A DNA stretch of 64,000 nucleotides. It comes from Quatrionicoccus australiensis (lineage in GTDB: Bacteria > Pseudomonadota > Gammaproteobacteria > Burkholderiales > Rhodocyclaceae). Location: assembly GCF_020510525.1 (NCBI RefSeq), contig NZ_CP075188.1, positions 806,001-870,000 on the forward strand, read 5' to 3'. The notes under the pieces were generated by a model. That model made no database searches. It worked only from the letters and a program-made list of their open reading frames with translations, and was not told where the DNA came from. Each line of letters begins with the position of its first letter. Positions within the stretch are counted from its first letter, which is position 1. A program made the position numbers and the translations under genes. This document shows, one piece after another, positions 52,124-62,116 of the stretch.

Positions 52124-53548
52124 ATGTCTGGATCGCAAACCACATATAACGATAAGGTCGTACGGCAATTTTCCGTCATGACCGTCATCTGGGGCATCGT
52201 CGGCATGCTTGTCGGTGTCATCATCGCTGCACAACTCGTGTGGCCAGAGCTGAATATCGCTTGGCTGCACTTCGGGCGCTTGCGTCCGTTGCATACCAAT
52301 GCGGTTATTTTCGCGTTTGGTGGCTGTGCTCTGTTTGCAACGTCTTACTGGTGCGTTCAGCGTACCTGTCACACCCGTCTTTGGGGTGGTCCGCTGGTTC
52401 CCTTTACCTTCTGGGGTTGGCAGATTGTTATCTTGTTGGCTGCCGTTACGCTGCCGCTGGGTATTACCCAAGGTAAAGAGTATGCCGAACTGGAGTGGCC
52501 GATCGACATCCTGATCACGTTGGTCTGGGTTTCGTATGCTCTGGTCTTCTTCGGTACGATCGCCAAGCGTAAGGTTTCGCACATTTACGTGGCTAACTGG
52601 TTTTTTGGGGCGTTCATTGTTGCCGTTGCTCTCTTGCATTTGGTCAATAGTGCTGCGGTTCCTGTTTCGCTGACCAAGTCCTACTCTGCTTACTCGGGTG
52701 TTCAGGATGCAATGGTTCAATGGTGGTATGGCCATAACGCCGTGGGTTTCTTCCTGACCGCCGGCTTCCTTGGCATGATGTACTACTTCGTTCCTAAGCA
52801 GGCTGGTCGTCCGGTTTACTCCTACCGTCTGTCTGTGGTCCACTTCTGGGCGCTGATCTTCACGTACATGTGGGCGGGTCCTCACCATCTGCATTACACG
52901 GCCCTGCCGGACTGGACCCAGTCTGTCGGCATGATCTTCTCGCTGATTCTGCTGGCTCCGTCCTGGGGTGGCATGATCAACGGCATCATGACCTTGTCGG
53001 GTGCTTGGCATAAGCTGCGCGATGATCCTATCCTCAAGTTCCTGATTACCTCGCTGTCCTTCTACGGTATGTCCACCTTTGAAGGTCCGATGATGTCGAT
53101 CAAGACCGTCAACGCGCTGTCGCATTACACGGACTGGACCGTTGGTCACGTGCATTCCGGTGCCTTGGGCTGGGTGGCTATGGTTTCCATTGGCTCCATG
53201 TACTACCTGTTGCCGCGCTTGTTTGGCAAGTCCGAGATGTACAGCACCAAGCTGGTTACGACCCATTTCTGGATCGCCACCATCGGTACCGTGCTTTATA
53301 TTGCCTCGATGTGGATTGCCGGTGTGATGCAGGGTCTGATGTGGCGTGCTGTCAATGCCGACGGGACCTTGGCTTACAGCTTCGTTGAATCGGTTAAGGG
53401 TTCCTATCCGTTCTGGGCGATTCGTTGGCTGGGTGGTGTTCTGTTCCTGTTCGGCATGCTGATCATGGCTTACAACATGTTCAAGACCATGGCCGGTGGT
53501 AACACCAAGGACATGCCGGTTGTTGCTCCGGCTGCTCACCACGCCTGA
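52124..53548 (+). CDS. ccoN: cbb3-type cytochrome c oxidase subunit I
   Basis: A 474-residue protein with about twelve helices, the usual CcoN length. Heme/copper His are in [45 protein letters not shown] and [15 protein letters not shown]. It carries the low-spin heme b and the high-spin heme b3-CuB site that reduces oxygen. First gene of ccoNOQP, with the FNR box upstream. Confidence 0.97.
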   Translation: MSGSQTTYNDKVVRQFSVMTVIWGIVGMLVGVIIAAQLVWPELNIAWLHFGRLRPLHTNAVIFAFGGCALFATSYWCVQRTCHTRLWGGPLVPFTFWGWQIVILLAAVTLPLGITQGKEYAELEWPIDILITLVWVSYALVFFGTIAKRKVSHIYVANWFFGAFIVAVALLHLVNSAAVPVSLTKSYSAYSGVQDAMVQWWYGHNAVGFFLTAGFLGMMYYFVPKQAGRPVYSYRLSVVHFWALIFTYMWAGPHHLHYTALPDWTQSVGMIFSLILLAPSWGGMINGIMTLSGAWHKLRDDPILKFLITSLSFYGMSTFEGPMMSIKTVNALSHYTDWTVGHVHSGALGWVAMVSIGSMYYLLPRLFGKSEMYSTKLVTTHFWIATIGTVLYIASMWIAGVMQGLMWRAVNADGTLAYSFVESVKGSYPFWAIRWLGGVLFLFGMLIMAYNMFKTMAGGNTKDMPVVAPAAHHA

Positions 53549-53563
53549 TTAGGGGGAATAATA

Positions 53564-54199
53564 ATGATCAAGCACGATCAAGTTGAACGGAACGTAGGCC
53601 TGCTCTTCGTTCTCACGCTGTTTGTTGTCCTGTGGGGCGGTTTGCTGGAAATTGTGCCGCTCTTCTTTCAGAAATCGACCACGACGCCGGTCGAGGGCCT
53701 TAAGCCTTACGATGCAGTTCGTCTGGCCGGTCGCGATGTCTATGTTCGTGAGGGCTGCTTCTTGTGTCACTCGCAGATGATTCGTCCGTTCCGTGCAGAG
53801 ACCGAGCGTTACGGTCACTACTCGGTGGCTGGCGAATATGTTTACGATCACCCGTTCCAATGGGGTTCGAAGCGTACCGGTCCGGATCTGCATCGTGTCG
53901 GTGGTCGTTACTCCGACGAGTGGCAGCGCGCTCACCTGATCAATCCGCGTGACGTGGTTCCCGAATCGAATATGCCAGCCTTCGCCTTCTTGGCGAATAC
54001 CAAAGCAAAAGATAGCGTAGCTGCTGACATCGAGAAAAAGATGCAACTCATGCGTGGTTACGCCAACGTGCGTGGTATCCCAACCTACTCCGATGAAGAG
54101 ATCAAGGGTGCCAAGGCTGCCATCGGCGACAAGACCGAAATGGATGTTCTGATTGCGTACCTGCAGGAAATGGGTACCTCCTTGAAGAACACCAAGTAA
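53564..54199 (+). CDS. ccoO: cbb3-type cytochrome c oxidase subunit II (mono-heme)
   Basis: A 211-residue protein with an N-terminal membrane helix ([20 protein letters not shown]) and one heme c site, [26 protein letters not shown] Met (in [10 protein letters not shown]) gives the axial ligand region. It passes electrons from CcoP to CcoN. Ribosome site AGGGGAATA precedes the ATG. Confidence 0.97.
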   Translation: MIKHDQVERNVGLLFVLTLFVVLWGGLLEIVPLFFQKSTTTPVEGLKPYDAVRLAGRDVYVREGCFLCHSQMIRPFRAETERYGHYSVAGEYVYDHPFQWGSKRTGPDLHRVGGRYSDEWQRAHLINPRDVVPESNMPAFAFLANTKAKDSVAADIEKKMQLMRGYANVRGIPTYSDEEIKGAKAAIGDKTEMDVLIAYLQEMGTSLKNTK

Positions 54200-54204
54200 T
54201 AGCC

Positions 54205-54381
54205 ATGGACATCAACGATCTGCGCTCCATCGTTACCGTTGCCGGGTTACTCTGCTTCTTGGCGATCGTGGGATGGGCATATGGCAAGAGCAGCAAAAAA
54301 GGCTTTGAGGAAGCTGCCAACTTGCCATTCGCGGAGCATGATGATGAGGGTGTGGCGTCTGGTACGTCACATCCGCGCTGA
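54205..54381 (+). CDS. ccoQ: cbb3-type cytochrome oxidase subunit CcoQ
   Basis: A 58-residue protein: DINDLRSIVTVAGLLCFLAI is one helix, then VGWAYGKSSKKGFEEAANLP, the usual CcoQ tail. It stabilises the oxidase complex. It lies five bases after ccoO and 15 before ccoP. Confidence 0.92.
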   Translation: MDINDLRSIVTVAGLLCFLAIVGWAYGKSSKKGFEEAANLPFAEHDDEGVASGTSHPR

Positions 54382-54396
54382 AAAAAAGGAAAGCAA

Positions 54397-55296
54397 ATGA
54401 GCGATTTCGTTAGCGATTTTTGGAACCTGTACGTTGTGGTAATCGTCTTGGCAAGTATTCTTGCTTGTGCGGTTCTGCTGATCGTCCAGGGTAAAGCGAC
54501 TTTCACCCCGGGCAAGACCATGGGTCATGTCTGGGATGAAACCCTCGAGGAATACAACAATCCGATGCCCAAGTGGTGGAGCTGGATGTTTGTCATCACC
54601 GTGGTTTTTGCGCTGGTGTATCTGGCGCTCTATCCGGGGCTTGGCAACTTCAAGGGCATGCTGGGCTGGACTTCCGGTGGCCAACATCAGGCTGAAGTTG
54701 CCAAGATGGATGCTACGGTCAAGCCGCTGTTCGACAAGTACATGGCCATGGATCTCAAGGCTGTTGCTGCCGACAAGCAGGCCAACGAGATGGGCAAGCG
54801 TTTGTACCTGACCTACTGCATGCAGTGTCACGGTGCCGATGCTCGCGGTGCAAAGGGCTTCCCGAATCTGACCGATGCTGACTGGCTGTACGGCGGCGAG
54901 CCGGACCAGATCAAGGAAACCATCGCCAATGGTCGCATGGGTGTGATGCCTCCGCATGCCCAGCTGGGTGCTGACACGATCAAGGATGTGGCGAATTTCG
55001 TCCGCTCTTTGTCGGGTCTGCAGAACGATGCTGTCCGCGCTGCCAAGGGTAAGGAAGTCTTTGCCAGTGCTGGTTGTGTCGGCTGCCATGGTCCGGAAGC
55101 TACCGGTATGCATGCCATCGGTGCTCCGAACCTGACGGACAAGGTCTGGTTGTATGGCTCTTCCGAAGCCACCATTACCGAAACCATTACCAACGGTCGT
55201 CAGAACAAGATGCCCGCTTGGAAAGAGTTCCTCGGTGATGCCAAGGTCCATCTGCTTGCAGCTTACGTGCTGAGCCTGGGTCAAGGCGCCAAGTAA
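54397..55296 (+). CDS. ccoP: cbb3-type cytochrome c oxidase subunit III (di-heme)
   Basis: A 299-residue protein with two N-terminal helices; GHVWDETLEEYNNPMPKWW is the CcoP signature between them. Two heme c sites follow: TYCMQCHGADARG (near residue 146) and AGCVGCHGPEATG (near residue 228). It takes electrons from soluble cytochrome c. A terminator follows the stop. Confidence 0.97.
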   Translation: MSDFVSDFWNLYVVVIVLASILACAVLLIVQGKATFTPGKTMGHVWDETLEEYNNPMPKWWSWMFVITVVFALVYLALYPGLGNFKGMLGWTSGGQHQAEVAKMDATVKPLFDKYMAMDLKAVAADKQANEMGKRLYLTYCMQCHGADARGAKGFPNLTDADWLYGGEPDQIKETIANGRMGVMPPHAQLGADTIKDVANFVRSLSGLQNDAVRAAKGKEVFASAGCVGCHGPEATGMHAIGAPNLTDKVWLYGSSEATITETITNGRQNKMPAWKEFLGDAKVHLLAAYVLSLGQGAK

Positions 55297-55304
55297 TTGG
55301 TCAG

Positions 55305-55335
55305 AACGGGGCGGTTCGCCGCCCCGTTTTTATTT
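55305..55335 (+). terminator. Intrinsic terminator of ccoNOQP
   Basis: AACGGGGCG / CGCCCCGTT stem-loop followed by TTTTTATTT. Confidence 0.9.
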
Positions 55336-55431
55336 CAGATTGCATTTCTTGCGTCTGATCAGTATCCAAATTGTTTTAGTGAACTCCCAAGCGAGTTGGT
55401 ACTAGAGCAATTTTGATACGGATACGGTCTT

Positions 55432-56835
55432 ATGGAACCAACCGAAAAAATCGCCCAAAATCCCGCTGTCGTTTCGTTTTACGAGAAGCACAGAAAAATC
55501 TACATTCGCGATGTCAGAGGATGGTGGAATACTTGGCGTTGGGTGCTGGTTTTCCTGACCCAAATATTGTTCTTCGGCCTGCCTTGGCTGCAGTGGAATG
55601 ACCGGCAAGCGGTTCTTTTTCACTTGGTTGAGAGGAAGTTCTATCTGTTCGGACTGGTTCTCTGGCCTCAGGATGTCTTTTATCTGGCGCTTTTGCTGAT
55701 CATTTCGGCCTATGCGCTATTCCTATTCACCGCAATTGCTGGTCGCCTGTTTTGCGGCTACGCCTGTCCCCAGACTGTTTATACCGAGATCTTCATGTGG
55801 GTCGAGAACCGTATTGAAGGTGATCGATCAGCACGGATGAAGCTCGACAAGGGGCCAATGAGTGCGCGCAAGTTCGGCTTGAAGGCTTTCAAGCATGCGG
55901 TTTGGTTGATGATCTCGATTTGGACAGGTTTTACCCTGGTCGCTTATTTCACGCCAGTTAACGAGTTGCTGTCGGCGTTGCCATTCAATCTTTCCGGCTG
56001 GGAGTTGTTCTGGTTGTTTTTTTATAGCGGCTTTTGTTACATGCAAGCGGGCTTTCTGCGTGAACAAGTCTGCAAATACATGTGCCCCTATGCACGCTTT
56101 CAGGGGGTGATGTTCGATCCCGATACTCTCGTCATTACTTATGATCCCGAACGCGGAGAGCCTCGCGGGGTTCGCAAAAAAGGCATCGATGCCAAAGCGG
56201 CCAACTTGGGCGATTGTGTGGATTGCGGTTTGTGTGTGACTGTTTGCCCAACCGGTATTGATATTCGCAACGGAATTCAATACGAGTGCATCGGTTGTGG
56301 TGCATGTATCGATGCCTGCGAACCTGTCATGGACAAGCTCGGTTTGCCTCGAGGCCTGATTCGCTATACAACTGAAAATGCACTGGCCAGGCATCTCGGT
56401 CCAAAGGAAGTGATGGGGCATATCCTGCGTCCCCGTGTTCTTTTGTACTCGGCGATCCTGATCGGTATTACTCTTGCCGCGATCTGGTCTTTGGCGGTTC
56501 GCATTCCGCTCAAGGTGGATGTCATTCGTGATCGCTCCGTGCTGGCGCGAGAAGCCGATGATGGGCGCATTGAAAACGTCTATAACCTGAAGATAATGAA
56601 CACAACCGAGGAGCCTATGCGCTATCTTCTGTCGGTCGACGGAATGGAGGGGGTGGAAATCCAGGGTGCTGATTTCGTTGATGTTGCAAGTTCCGAGAAC
56701 CACGAATTGACCGTCGTTGTGCGGGTGCCACCTGAGTCCGGTAAGAAAGGCGCCAACACGATATATTTTGATGTAAAGGCTGCGAATCGCGAAAAAATTG
56801 CGGTTCATGAAAAAGCCTCTTTCTTGATGCCCTGA
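55432..56835 (+). CDS. ccoG: cbb3 oxidase accessory protein CcoG (FixG-like ferredoxin)
   Basis: A 467-residue membrane protein with about five helices. It has GRLFCGYACPQTVYTEIFMW and EQVCKYMCPYARFQGVMF, then two [4Fe-4S] motifs, DCVDCGLCVTVCPTGIDI and ECIGCGACIDACEPVMDK. The C-terminal third is an Ig-like periplasmic domain (VDGMEGVEIQGADFVDV region). CcoG/RdxA is thought to reduce Cu(II) for oxidase assembly. The gap 55336-55431 likely holds its own promoter, none clear. Confidence 0.95.
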   Translation: MEPTEKIAQNPAVVSFYEKHRKIYIRDVRGWWNTWRWVLVFLTQILFFGLPWLQWNDRQAVLFHLVERKFYLFGLVLWPQDVFYLALLLIISAYALFLFTAIAGRLFCGYACPQTVYTEIFMWVENRIEGDRSARMKLDKGPMSARKFGLKAFKHAVWLMISIWTGFTLVAYFTPVNELLSALPFNLSGWELFWLFFYSGFCYMQAGFLREQVCKYMCPYARFQGVMFDPDTLVITYDPERGEPRGVRKKGIDAKAANLGDCVDCGLCVTVCPTGIDIRNGIQYECIGCGACIDACEPVMDKLGLPRGLIRYTTENALARHLGPKEVMGHILRPRVLLYSAILIGITLAAIWSLAVRIPLKVDVIRDRSVLAREADDGRIENVYNLKIMNTTEEPMRYLLSVDGMEGVEIQGADFVDVASSENHELTVVVRVPPESGKKGANTIYFDVKAANREKIAVHEKASFLMP

Positions 56836-56838
56836 CTT

Positions 56839-57360
56839 ATGAGTTCAACAATGACCCTACGAAATGACAATCGCCCTTGGTATAAGGAGCGCTGGCCGTG
56901 GATTTTGATATCTGGCCCTGCAACCGTTATCGTGGCGGGGATCGCTACTTTATGGCTGGCTGTAATCAGTAATGATGGCTTGGTTACAGATGACTATTAC
57001 AAGCAGGGGCTTGCCGTAAATCAAAGCCTGAAGCGTGATCACGAAGCAGGTAGCTTGGGCTTGCAGGCAGATTTGATGCGTGCAGATCAGAACGTTCGTT
57101 TGTTACTCAATTCTGATAGTGCGGTAATTTTACCTAGCCAGATTAACCTCAAACTGGCGCATCCGACGCGTGCCGGTCATGATCAAGTGCTGGAAATGGT
57201 TGCCGAAGGACAAGGGTTTTATAGCGGCAAATTGAATGCCGATATTGGTGGCCGTTGGCTCGTCTCAATTGAGGACCCTGCAGGGCAGTGGCGCTTGCAA
57301 GGAGACTGGCTGGCTGATTCAGGGGAACCGCTACGCTTGACGGCGAAGGCGGGTAAGTAG
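56839..57360 (+). CDS. ccoH: cbb3 oxidase assembly protein CcoH (FixH)
   Basis: A 173-residue FixH family protein: PWYKERWPWILISGPATVIV is the helix, NDGLVTDDYYKQGLAVNQSL the family block, and a periplasmic beta domain ends in WRLQGDWLADSGEPLRL. It stabilises assembly of the cbb3 complex. Start ATG 56839, with ATG 56851 also possible, three bases after ccoG. Confidence 0.92.
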   Translation: MSSTMTLRNDNRPWYKERWPWILISGPATVIVAGIATLWLAVISNDGLVTDDYYKQGLAVNQSLKRDHEAGSLGLQADLMRADQNVRLLLNSDSAVILPSQINLKLAHPTRAGHDQVLEMVAEGQGFYSGKLNADIGGRWLVSIEDPAGQWRLQGDWLADSGEPLRLTAKAGK

Positions 57361-57386
57361 TTTTTTTCGTTACTGGGAGGTAACTT

Positions 57387-57527
57387 ATGGCTTGGGAACT
57401 TTTGTTCAATAGTGATATCGGTCTGATGAGCTTGGGCGTTATTGTCGGCGTTCTTGTCATCGGTGCTTGGATGGGCAAAATGTACAAGGCGAAGATGGAA
57501 GAAGAGGCCCGCAATCTGGGTAAATAA
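57387..57527 (+). CDS. Small DUF3149-like membrane protein
   Basis: A 46-residue protein: AWELLFNSDIGLMSLGVIVG is followed by a single helix (VLVIGAWMGKMY) and a charged tail (KAKMEEEARNLGK). The SD-x-GLMSLGVI pattern is that of DUF3149 proteins, of unknown function. GGGAGG lies seven bases before the ATG. It is 26 bases behind ccoH and may be the last gene of the ccoGH operon. Confidence 0.82.
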   Translation: MAWELLFNSDIGLMSLGVIVGVLVIGAWMGKMYKAKMEEEARNLGK

Positions 57528-57562
57528 CTCTTCGGTTTTGCCCTTCTCGCTTGAAGGAAAAG

Positions 57563-57599
57563 AGTCCCTCGCCAATGGTTTTGGCGGGGGATTTTTTTT
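57563..57599 (+). terminator. Intrinsic terminator after ccoGH and small gene
   Basis: TCCCTCGCCA / TTGGCGGGGGA hairpin (with G-T pairs) followed by eight T's. Confidence 0.85.
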
Positions 57600-57618
57600 G
57601 CCCACCGAATTATGAATA

Positions 57619-58278
57619 ATGACGTTCGTGTTGCGGACGACTTTGGCTATTTCCTTACTGATGCATTTGTTGCTGGTGTCGCTGATAACTTCCCGGTCCG
57701 GTTTGATCGAGACGGCGTCAGTCAGTCAGGGGGAGGCTTCGTCCCCGAATTTACTGGCCTCGTTAAGGACAGGGGAGCAAAGCGTGGTGCCTCCTGCATC
57801 GATATCTCATATATCTGCGACAGAGCAGGCAAAGTCTGGCTCTGTCGCGGCTAATTCGGGTGTGCGAAGAAAAGCTGCATCTGTACGGTCGACCGCCAAT
57901 TCAGGCAAAAATAGCTGGCGAGGCGACTCGCTGGAGTCGATCGCAGCAAAGGCGGGTAGCCAAGATGCTGTTTCGGATATTAACGAAGAGATTGTTACAA
58001 GGTATCGCTTGGCGCTGGCTAGGGAGATACGGCTTCGCAAGAAGGGCTTGTTATGGGAGTATGACAAATGGCCGGGGGGTGAGGTGCTCCTGAGTGTCAA
58101 TTTTGGCGCTAAATCAGGTGTGCCGGAGTTAATGCTTGTGCGGTCAAGTGGACAGGATATGCTCGATCAACAAGTGATGGTGATGGTCAGCAAGGTGCTG
58201 TCAGATAGCCCGCTTCCTGAATATCTCAAAGGCCGGGCATTCAGGATGAGTTTGCTTGTGGGGTCAGTAGTTGAGTGA
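57619..58278 (+). CDS. TonB-like energy-transducing protein
   Basis: A 219-residue protein with one N-terminal helix (TLAISLLMHLLLVSLITS), a Ser/Ala-rich linker to about residue 115 and a C-terminal TonB-like domain: IVTRYRLALAREIRLRKKG, GGEVLLSVNFGAKSGVPELM, LVRSSGQDMLDQQVM. TonB links inner-membrane energy to outer-membrane receptors, but no exbB, exbD or receptor is nearby. The linker lacks the usual Pro-Lys/Pro-Glu repeats. It overlaps nothing and abuts the convergent NUDIX gene with no gap. Confidence 0.75.
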   Translation: MTFVLRTTLAISLLMHLLLVSLITSRSGLIETASVSQGEASSPNLLASLRTGEQSVVPPASISHISATEQAKSGSVAANSGVRRKAASVRSTANSGKNSWRGDSLESIAAKAGSQDAVSDINEEIVTRYRLALAREIRLRKKGLLWEYDKWPGGEVLLSVNFGAKSGVPELMLVRSSGQDMLDQQVMVMVSKVLSDSPLPEYLKGRAFRMSLLVGSVVE

Positions 58279-58827
58279 TTAATGGCTTTCATCAAGCGGT
58301 GGCAGCGAATTTTCGTGAAAACCGAATGTGCCTGATTCGATATCCTCAAGGTAGTGCCGCAGGCAATATGTCACGCTACGAAATGCGATTTCTTGCCAGG
58401 GAATGTCTTCCGGGGCGACGAGCATGACCTCAAGGCTTTCCTCTCCGGCCTCAAAGTGCGATGAGGTAAGGTGGCCACGATAAAACAGGTGAACCTGGTT
58501 GATGTGGGCAATACTGCTCATCGAGAACAGGGCATCTATGGCGATAGATGCGCCGGCTTCTTCCTGCGTTTCTCGCCGCGCGGCGTCAGCAGTGGTTTCG
58601 CCGTTCTCCATGAAGCCGGCAGGTAGGGTCCAGTAGCCTCGCCGTGGTTCGATAGCTCTGCGGCAGAGCAGTATTCTGTTCTCCCAAGTGGCAACGCAGC
58701 CCACGACCAGGCGGGGGTTTTCGTATTGGATATTGCCGCAGGCCTCGCACACATGCCGCGCTCGAGAGTCTCCGGCCGGAATGAGGTGTTCGACTTCGCC
58801 GCCGCAGTGATTGCAGTACCTGATCAT
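58279..58827 (-). CDS. NUDIX hydrolase with zinc ribbon
   Basis: A 182-residue protein: N-terminal zinc ribbon (RYCNHCGGEVEH and HVCEACGNIQYENPR), then the NUDIX box GFMENGETTADAARRETQEE. The box is complete (GX5EX7REUXEEXGU), so Mg-dependent hydrolysis of a nucleoside diphosphate derivative is expected. Related zinc-ribbon members include NudC-like NADH pyrophosphatases, but this one is shorter. ATG 58827 (MIRYCNHC) is preferred. It ends directly at the stop of the TonB-like gene. Confidence 0.88.
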   Translation of the reverse strand: MIRYCNHCGGEVEHLIPAGDSRARHVCEACGNIQYENPRLVVGCVATWENRILLCRRAIEPRRGYWTLPAGFMENGETTADAARRETQEEAGASIAIDALFSMSSIAHINQVHLFYRGHLTSSHFEAGEESLEVMLVAPEDIPWQEIAFRSVTYCLRHYLEDIESGTFGFHENSLPPLDESH

Positions 58828-58921
58828 GATCATCCCGTTTATGCCGTAGCTGGTCATGAGTTTAGCACCGCCTTGTGGCTGGAAATGCGGACGGGTAGGA
58901 CATCAGGCGCGATTTCTTTCT

Positions 58922-58951
58922 TTGCGCTTCGGTAACGCCTGTGGCTACAAT
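58922..58951 (+). promoter_or_regulatory. Possible sigma-70-type promoter of motA
   Basis: TTGCGC and TACAAT with an 18-base spacer, 63 bases upstream of the motA ATG. No sigma-28 flagellar promoter (TAAA-N15-GCCGATAA) is visible in the 187 bases between the NUDIX start codon and motA. Confidence 0.35.
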
Positions 58952-59014
58952 AGCGGACACCAATAAGTCAGTGCATTTGCGCTGCTGGACGTTGGGCGCA
59001 TTCGGGGGCTCTGC

Positions 59015-59872
59015 ATGTTTCTAATCATCGGTTATGTGATCATTCTGGCAGCGGCCTTGGGCACGTATGCTGTTCACGGCAGTTTGCTGGCGCTATGGGT
59101 GCCGACCGAATACATCGCGATTATCGGGCTGGTGATTGGCTACTTTGTTGCTTCGAACGACATCAAGATCATCAAGGGCACGATTGCTGCGGTGCCCGGC
59201 ATCCTCAAGGGCTCCAAATTCACGAAGGCCTTTTATATCGATACGCTTGCCATGTTGTTCGAGATTCTCGGCAAAGTACGCAAAGAAGGGCTTATGTCGA
59301 TTGAGGGCGATGTCGAGAATCCGGACGCCAGTCCAATCTTCAGCAAGTATCCGAATTTGGTGCATGACCACCACATCATGGAGTTTGTTACTGACTACCT
59401 GCGCATGATGGTCGGTGGCAACCTGAATACGGTGGAAATCGAAAGCCTGATGGATGTTGAACTGGAAAGTCACCACCATGAGGCAGCGGAACCTGGGCAT
59501 GTGGTTTCGGCGATTGCCGGTGCTGCTCCTGCATTCGGTATCGTCGTTGCCGTGATGGGCGTGGTGAACGTGATGGGCTCGGTGGGCAGTCCCCCGGCAG
59601 TACTGGGTAAGATGATCGGCGGCGCCCTGGTCGGTACCTTTCTTGGTATTTTGCTGGCGTACGGTATCGTCGAACCGATTGCCAAGCTTCTGGAACAAAA
59701 GGCCCATGAGGGTGCAACCATCTACAAGTGCATCAAGATGGTCTTGCTGGCATCAATGTCCGGTTACGCGCCACAAGTTGCCATCGAATTCGGGCGCAAG
59801 GCGCTTGATGCCGGGGTTCGCCCCAGCTTCCGCGAGCTGGAAGAAGAGCTCAAGGCTCGCAAGGGCAAATAA
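59015..59872 (+). CDS. motA: Flagellar motor stator protein MotA
   Basis: A 285-residue membrane protein with four helices. Features are FLIIGYVIILAAALGTYAVH at the start, the cytoplasmic loop with charged residues, PGHVVSAIAGAAPAFGIVVA and MVLLASMSGYAPQVAIEFGR. With MotB it forms the proton channel that drives flagellar rotation. First gene of a motA-motB-receptor-cheY-cheA string. Confidence 0.96.
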   Translation: MFLIIGYVIILAAALGTYAVHGSLLALWVPTEYIAIIGLVIGYFVASNDIKIIKGTIAAVPGILKGSKFTKAFYIDTLAMLFEILGKVRKEGLMSIEGDVENPDASPIFSKYPNLVHDHHIMEFVTDYLRMMVGGNLNTVEIESLMDVELESHHHEAAEPGHVVSAIAGAAPAFGIVVAVMGVVNVMGSVGSPPAVLGKMIGGALVGTFLGILLAYGIVEPIAKLLEQKAHEGATIYKCIKMVLLASMSGYAPQVAIEFGRKALDAGVRPSFRELEEELKARKGK

Positions 59873-59900
59873 CCATGTCGCAAATTAGCGGGTTCAAGCC

Positions 59901-60848
59901 ATGAGCGACGACTCCACACGTCCGATAGTCATCAAGCGCAAGAAGGTTGTTGCCGGAGGAGCTCACGGCGGCGCCTGGAAAATCGCCTATGCCGACTTCG
60001 TGACGGCCATGATGGCATTCTTCCTTCTCATGTGGCTGCTTGGTTCTACCGCCAAAGGGGATTTGCAGGGCATTGCGGATTTCTTCCAGAATCCGCTCAA
60101 GGTCGCGCAGCAAGGGGGGAGTGGCTCTGGCGATGCGACCAGTATTCTGCAGGGGGGCGGCAAGGATTTGACGCGTCAGGCCGGGCAGGTCAAGAGCGGT
60201 GACGTCGAGAAAAAGAGGGAGACTTCATTTTCCAAGGAGGCGCAGGCCGATTTTCGCCGCAAGGAGCAGGAGCGGCTGGAAACGCTGAAGGCGGATATCG
60301 AAAAAATGATCGAGCAGAGTCCGCAACTCGCGCAGTTCAAGAAGCAGATGCTGCTCGATATTACCTCTGAGGGCTTGCGCATCCAGATTGTGGACGAGCA
60401 AAACCGACCGATGTTCGACTCCAGCAGTGCAGACCTGAAGCCATATACGCGCGATATCCTCAGACAGATTGGCAAGGCGCTAAACGGTGTCAGTAATCGG
60501 ATCAGTCTGGCCGGGCATACGGATGCCGCACAGTTCTCCGGTGGGGAGCGCGGATTTTCAAACTGGGAGCTCTCTGCCAATCGGGCCAATGCTTCCCGGC
60601 GTGAACTGGTGGTCGGAGGCATGGATGATGCCAAGGTGTTGCGCGTGGTTGGCCTGGCCTCAACAGTATTGTTTGACAAGAACGATCCGCTGGGGTCGGT
60701 GAATCGACGGATCAGTATCGTGGTACTAAATCAGAAAACGGAGATGGCTATTCTGCAGGAAGAAGGGCCGGAATCCGAGGTTGCAAATGAAGAAGCCGTT
60801 CCACAAGGCTTGAAGTTGCCCAATATGGGCAAGGGAACTGCCGGCTAG
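59901..60848 (+). CDS. motB: Flagellar motor stator protein MotB
   Basis: A 315-residue protein with one helix carrying the proton-binding Asp ([20 protein letters not shown]). A linker with a plug-like segment leads to an OmpA-type peptidoglycan-binding domain ([27 protein letters not shown]). It anchors the stator to the wall. A 28-base gap follows motA. Confidence 0.96.
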   Translation: MSDDSTRPIVIKRKKVVAGGAHGGAWKIAYADFVTAMMAFFLLMWLLGSTAKGDLQGIADFFQNPLKVAQQGGSGSGDATSILQGGGKDLTRQAGQVKSGDVEKKRETSFSKEAQADFRRKEQERLETLKADIEKMIEQSPQLAQFKKQMLLDITSEGLRIQIVDEQNRPMFDSSSADLKPYTRDILRQIGKALNGVSNRISLAGHTDAAQFSGGERGFSNWELSANRANASRRELVVGGMDDAKVLRVVGLASTVLFDKNDPLGSVNRRISIVVLNQKTEMAILQEEGPESEVANEEAVPQGLKLPNMGKGTAG

Positions 60849-60880
60849 TTGGGTTGGTTCCGAGGGGGCGAGGAGAGAGT

Positions 60881-62098
60881 GTGAGCAGCAACAATAAAGC
60901 GGTTTTTGTCGGGGTGCCCTGGTCGGTGCTTGTGCTTGTGGTCTTGCTGGCAGCTGATACGTCGGCAAGGTCAGGGGCCGTTATTTTCGCGCTGGTGCTA
61001 TTGGTGCTGGGATGGGTGGCCGCCATCGTCTTTTTTTCGCCATCTCCTCTGGAGCAGACAGCACCGAGCGTTGTGTCGGATGCTGACCGGCAGATTATCG
61101 AGCATAGCAGCGATGCAATTGTTCGCGTGTCTGCCGAATTTTCGACGCAAGTAGCCGAGATTCGCGGCGAAGTGGCGCGTGCCCGGGATATTTTTTCCGA
61201 AGCCATCGCTCACTTGATCGAGAGTTTTCAGGGCATGAATATGCATGTGCAGCGTCAGCGGCAGTTGGGCATGCAGATCATAGCGGCCGAAGGCGACGGC
61301 AATTCGGTTGCCGAATTTGAACAGTTTGCGACCAAGACATCCGAGACCTTGCGCCAGTTTGTCGAGAGTGTCGTGGAAAACTCTCGCCTGGCAATGAGTC
61401 TGGTCGAAATGACTGACCGGATGAGCGTTCAAATGCGCGAGGTGCGCGGTCGACTTGGTGAAATCGAAGGAATTGCCAAGCAGACCAATCTGCTGGCGCT
61501 CAACGCCGCGATTGAGGCTGCCCGGGCGGGAGAGGCCGGGCGCGGCTTTGCTGTGGTGGCTGACGAGGTGCGCGATCTCTCCGGACGAACCAACCATTTC
61601 AGCCAGCAGATACGTGCTTCACTCGATGGCATGCAGGTTACTATCGACTCTTCCGAGAAGGCAATCAACCAGATGGCGGCGCAGGACATGACCTTCGCCC
61701 TGACATCGAAGGCCGATGTCGAGAACGCCATGTCCGGTATTGAGGATTTGAATCATCGAACCGGAGAAACCGTTGGCGAACTCAACCAGATAGCGGTGCA
61801 GGTCGAGGCCTCGGTTAACCAGGCCGTCATGTCATTGCAGTTTCAGGACTTGGTCACCCAATTGCTTGGCCATGTTGAAAAGCGGCTTGATTTGCTGGAT
61901 GAGGTGGTGACTGACGAGCAGCGTATGGCGACGGTCTTGCGGGAGACCAGGGATCCGGTTGGTGCAGTTCAGGCACTTGATGCCCTGCGTGAGCATGTCG
62001 AGCAGCTGTCACAAAAAATGACCACCCTGAAACTTGGGGTGGACAAGAATCCTGTTGGTCAAACTGCATACACCAGCGGTGATGTTGAATTGTTCTGA
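60881..62098 (+). CDS. Sensorless methyl-accepting chemotaxis protein
   Basis: A 405-residue chemoreceptor. Two N-terminal helices are separated by only a few residues ([12 protein letters not shown]), so there is no periplasmic ligand domain. The signalling hairpin contains [20 protein letters not shown] and VRDLSGRT. Near the end, [20 protein letters not shown] carries a QFQD motif, as seen in some MCPs and CheZ-like proteins. The start is GTG 60881, with AGGAGAG four to ten bases upstream. It lies between motB and cheY. Confidence 0.92.
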   Translation: MSSNNKAVFVGVPWSVLVLVVLLAADTSARSGAVIFALVLLVLGWVAAIVFFSPSPLEQTAPSVVSDADRQIIEHSSDAIVRVSAEFSTQVAEIRGEVARARDIFSEAIAHLIESFQGMNMHVQRQRQLGMQIIAAEGDGNSVAEFEQFATKTSETLRQFVESVVENSRLAMSLVEMTDRMSVQMREVRGRLGEIEGIAKQTNLLALNAAIEAARAGEAGRGFAVVADEVRDLSGRTNHFSQQIRASLDGMQVTIDSSEKAINQMAAQDMTFALTSKADVENAMSGIEDLNHRTGETVGELNQIAVQVEASVNQAVMSLQFQDLVTQLLGHVEKRLDLLDEVVTDEQRMATVLRETRDPVGAVQALDALREHVEQLSQKMTTLKLGVDKNPVGQTAYTSGDVELF

Positions 62099-62116
62099 TG
62101 AATACAAGAGGAAAAC

